NCBI GenBank assembly: GCA_937988885.1
Contig: CALKHR010000146.1
Span: forward strand, 1 to 29,779
Reading direction: 5' to 3'
DNA from: an uncultured Roseiflexaceae bacterium
GTDB lineage: Bacteria; Chloroflexota; Chloroflexia; Chloroflexales; Roseiflexaceae
DNA length: 29,779 bases
Made by a program: the position numbers and the translations under genes. This document shows positions 29,703 through 29,779 of the stretch, in pieces. The notes beneath the pieces are model-generated. The model did no database searches. It saw only the letters and a list, made by a program, of their open reading frames with translations, and was not told the origin of the DNA. The first letter of the stretch is position 1. The number at the start of each line of letters is the position of its first letter.

Positions 29703-29779
29703 TTACGACTCAACTTTAGTGACAACACCGGAACCCACGGTGCGACCGCCTTCGCGGATCGCGAACCGCAGACCGTCTT
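29703..29779 (-). CDS. tuf: Elongation factor Tu, C-terminal end (partial)
   Basis: The last 25 codons are visible, reading GLRFAIREGGRTVGSGVVTK then a short VES end and TAA at 29705-29703. This is the invariant C-terminus of EF-Tu domain III, the GTPase that brings aminoacyl-tRNA to the ribosome. The gene starts beyond the window edge and would be the end of an str operon (rpsL-rpsG-fusA-tuf). Confidence 0.93.
   Translation of the reverse strand, partial: DGLRFAIREGGRTVGSGVVTKVES

Overview
The window looks like a chromosome segment of a filamentous Chloroflexota bacterium, class Chloroflexia. This is inferred from protein style and gene content: an EAD-linked nucleosidase, a GT39 glycosyltransferase with a C-terminal beta-sandwich, a PadR/HAAS pair, and a zinc-type S14. 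It was not confirmed by any search. It has two parts: a mixed accessory/housekeeping region (about 1-11,470) and a very long ribosomal-protein cluster read entirely on the minus strand (about 11,496-29,779).

Region 1 (1-11,470). The left edge holds the right end of an IS200/IS605-type element (tnpB tail plus terminal hairpin), followed by a mosaic of REP-like inverted repeats. Next come a beta-ketoadipyl-CoA-type thiolase (+) ending in a hairpin, and a minus-strand pair (PadR repressor, then a HAAS-domain membrane protein). The PadR promoter carries an 11-bp-arm palindrome between its -35 and -10 boxes. Divergent to it lies a GT39-like membrane glycosyltransferase. After it comes the most unusual gene: a 454-residue protein joining a small Chloroflexi-type N-terminal module, an effector-associated (EAD-type) adaptor domain and a purine nucleosidase/phosphorylase domain, an architecture expected of a biological-conflict (anti-phage or cell-death) effector. 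It overlaps tail-to-tail with a GT2 glycosyltransferase. A minus-strand metallo-beta-lactamase-fold hydrolase and HAD phosphatase form a probable operon, divergent from an inositol-monophosphatase-family gene. A stand-alone receiver protein follows, separated from the ribosomal cluster by back-to-back terminators.

Region 2 (minus strand, transcription running from high to low coordinates): tuf (3' end) | rpsJ rplC rplD rplW rplB rpsS rplV rpsC rplP rpmC rpsQ rplN rplX rplE rpsN rpsH rplF rplR rpsE rpmD rplO secY adk infA rpmJ rpsM rpsK rpsD rpoA rplQ truA rplM rpsI. This is the S10, spc and alpha operons joined, with rplM-rpsI appended after truA, closed by a strong intrinsic terminator overlapping the rpsI stop codon. 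map, often found next to adk, is absent. Unusual points: L30 is about three times the normal size because of a helix-hairpin-helix extension; a strong terminator sits only 20 nt before rpsJ; and many spacers between ribosomal genes contain hairpins, several of them perfect inverted repeats, often directly after a stop codon and without U-tracts. Several starts are GTG or TTG supported by well-placed Shine-Dalgarno sequences (rpoA, rpsE, rpsH, rpsN, rplC).
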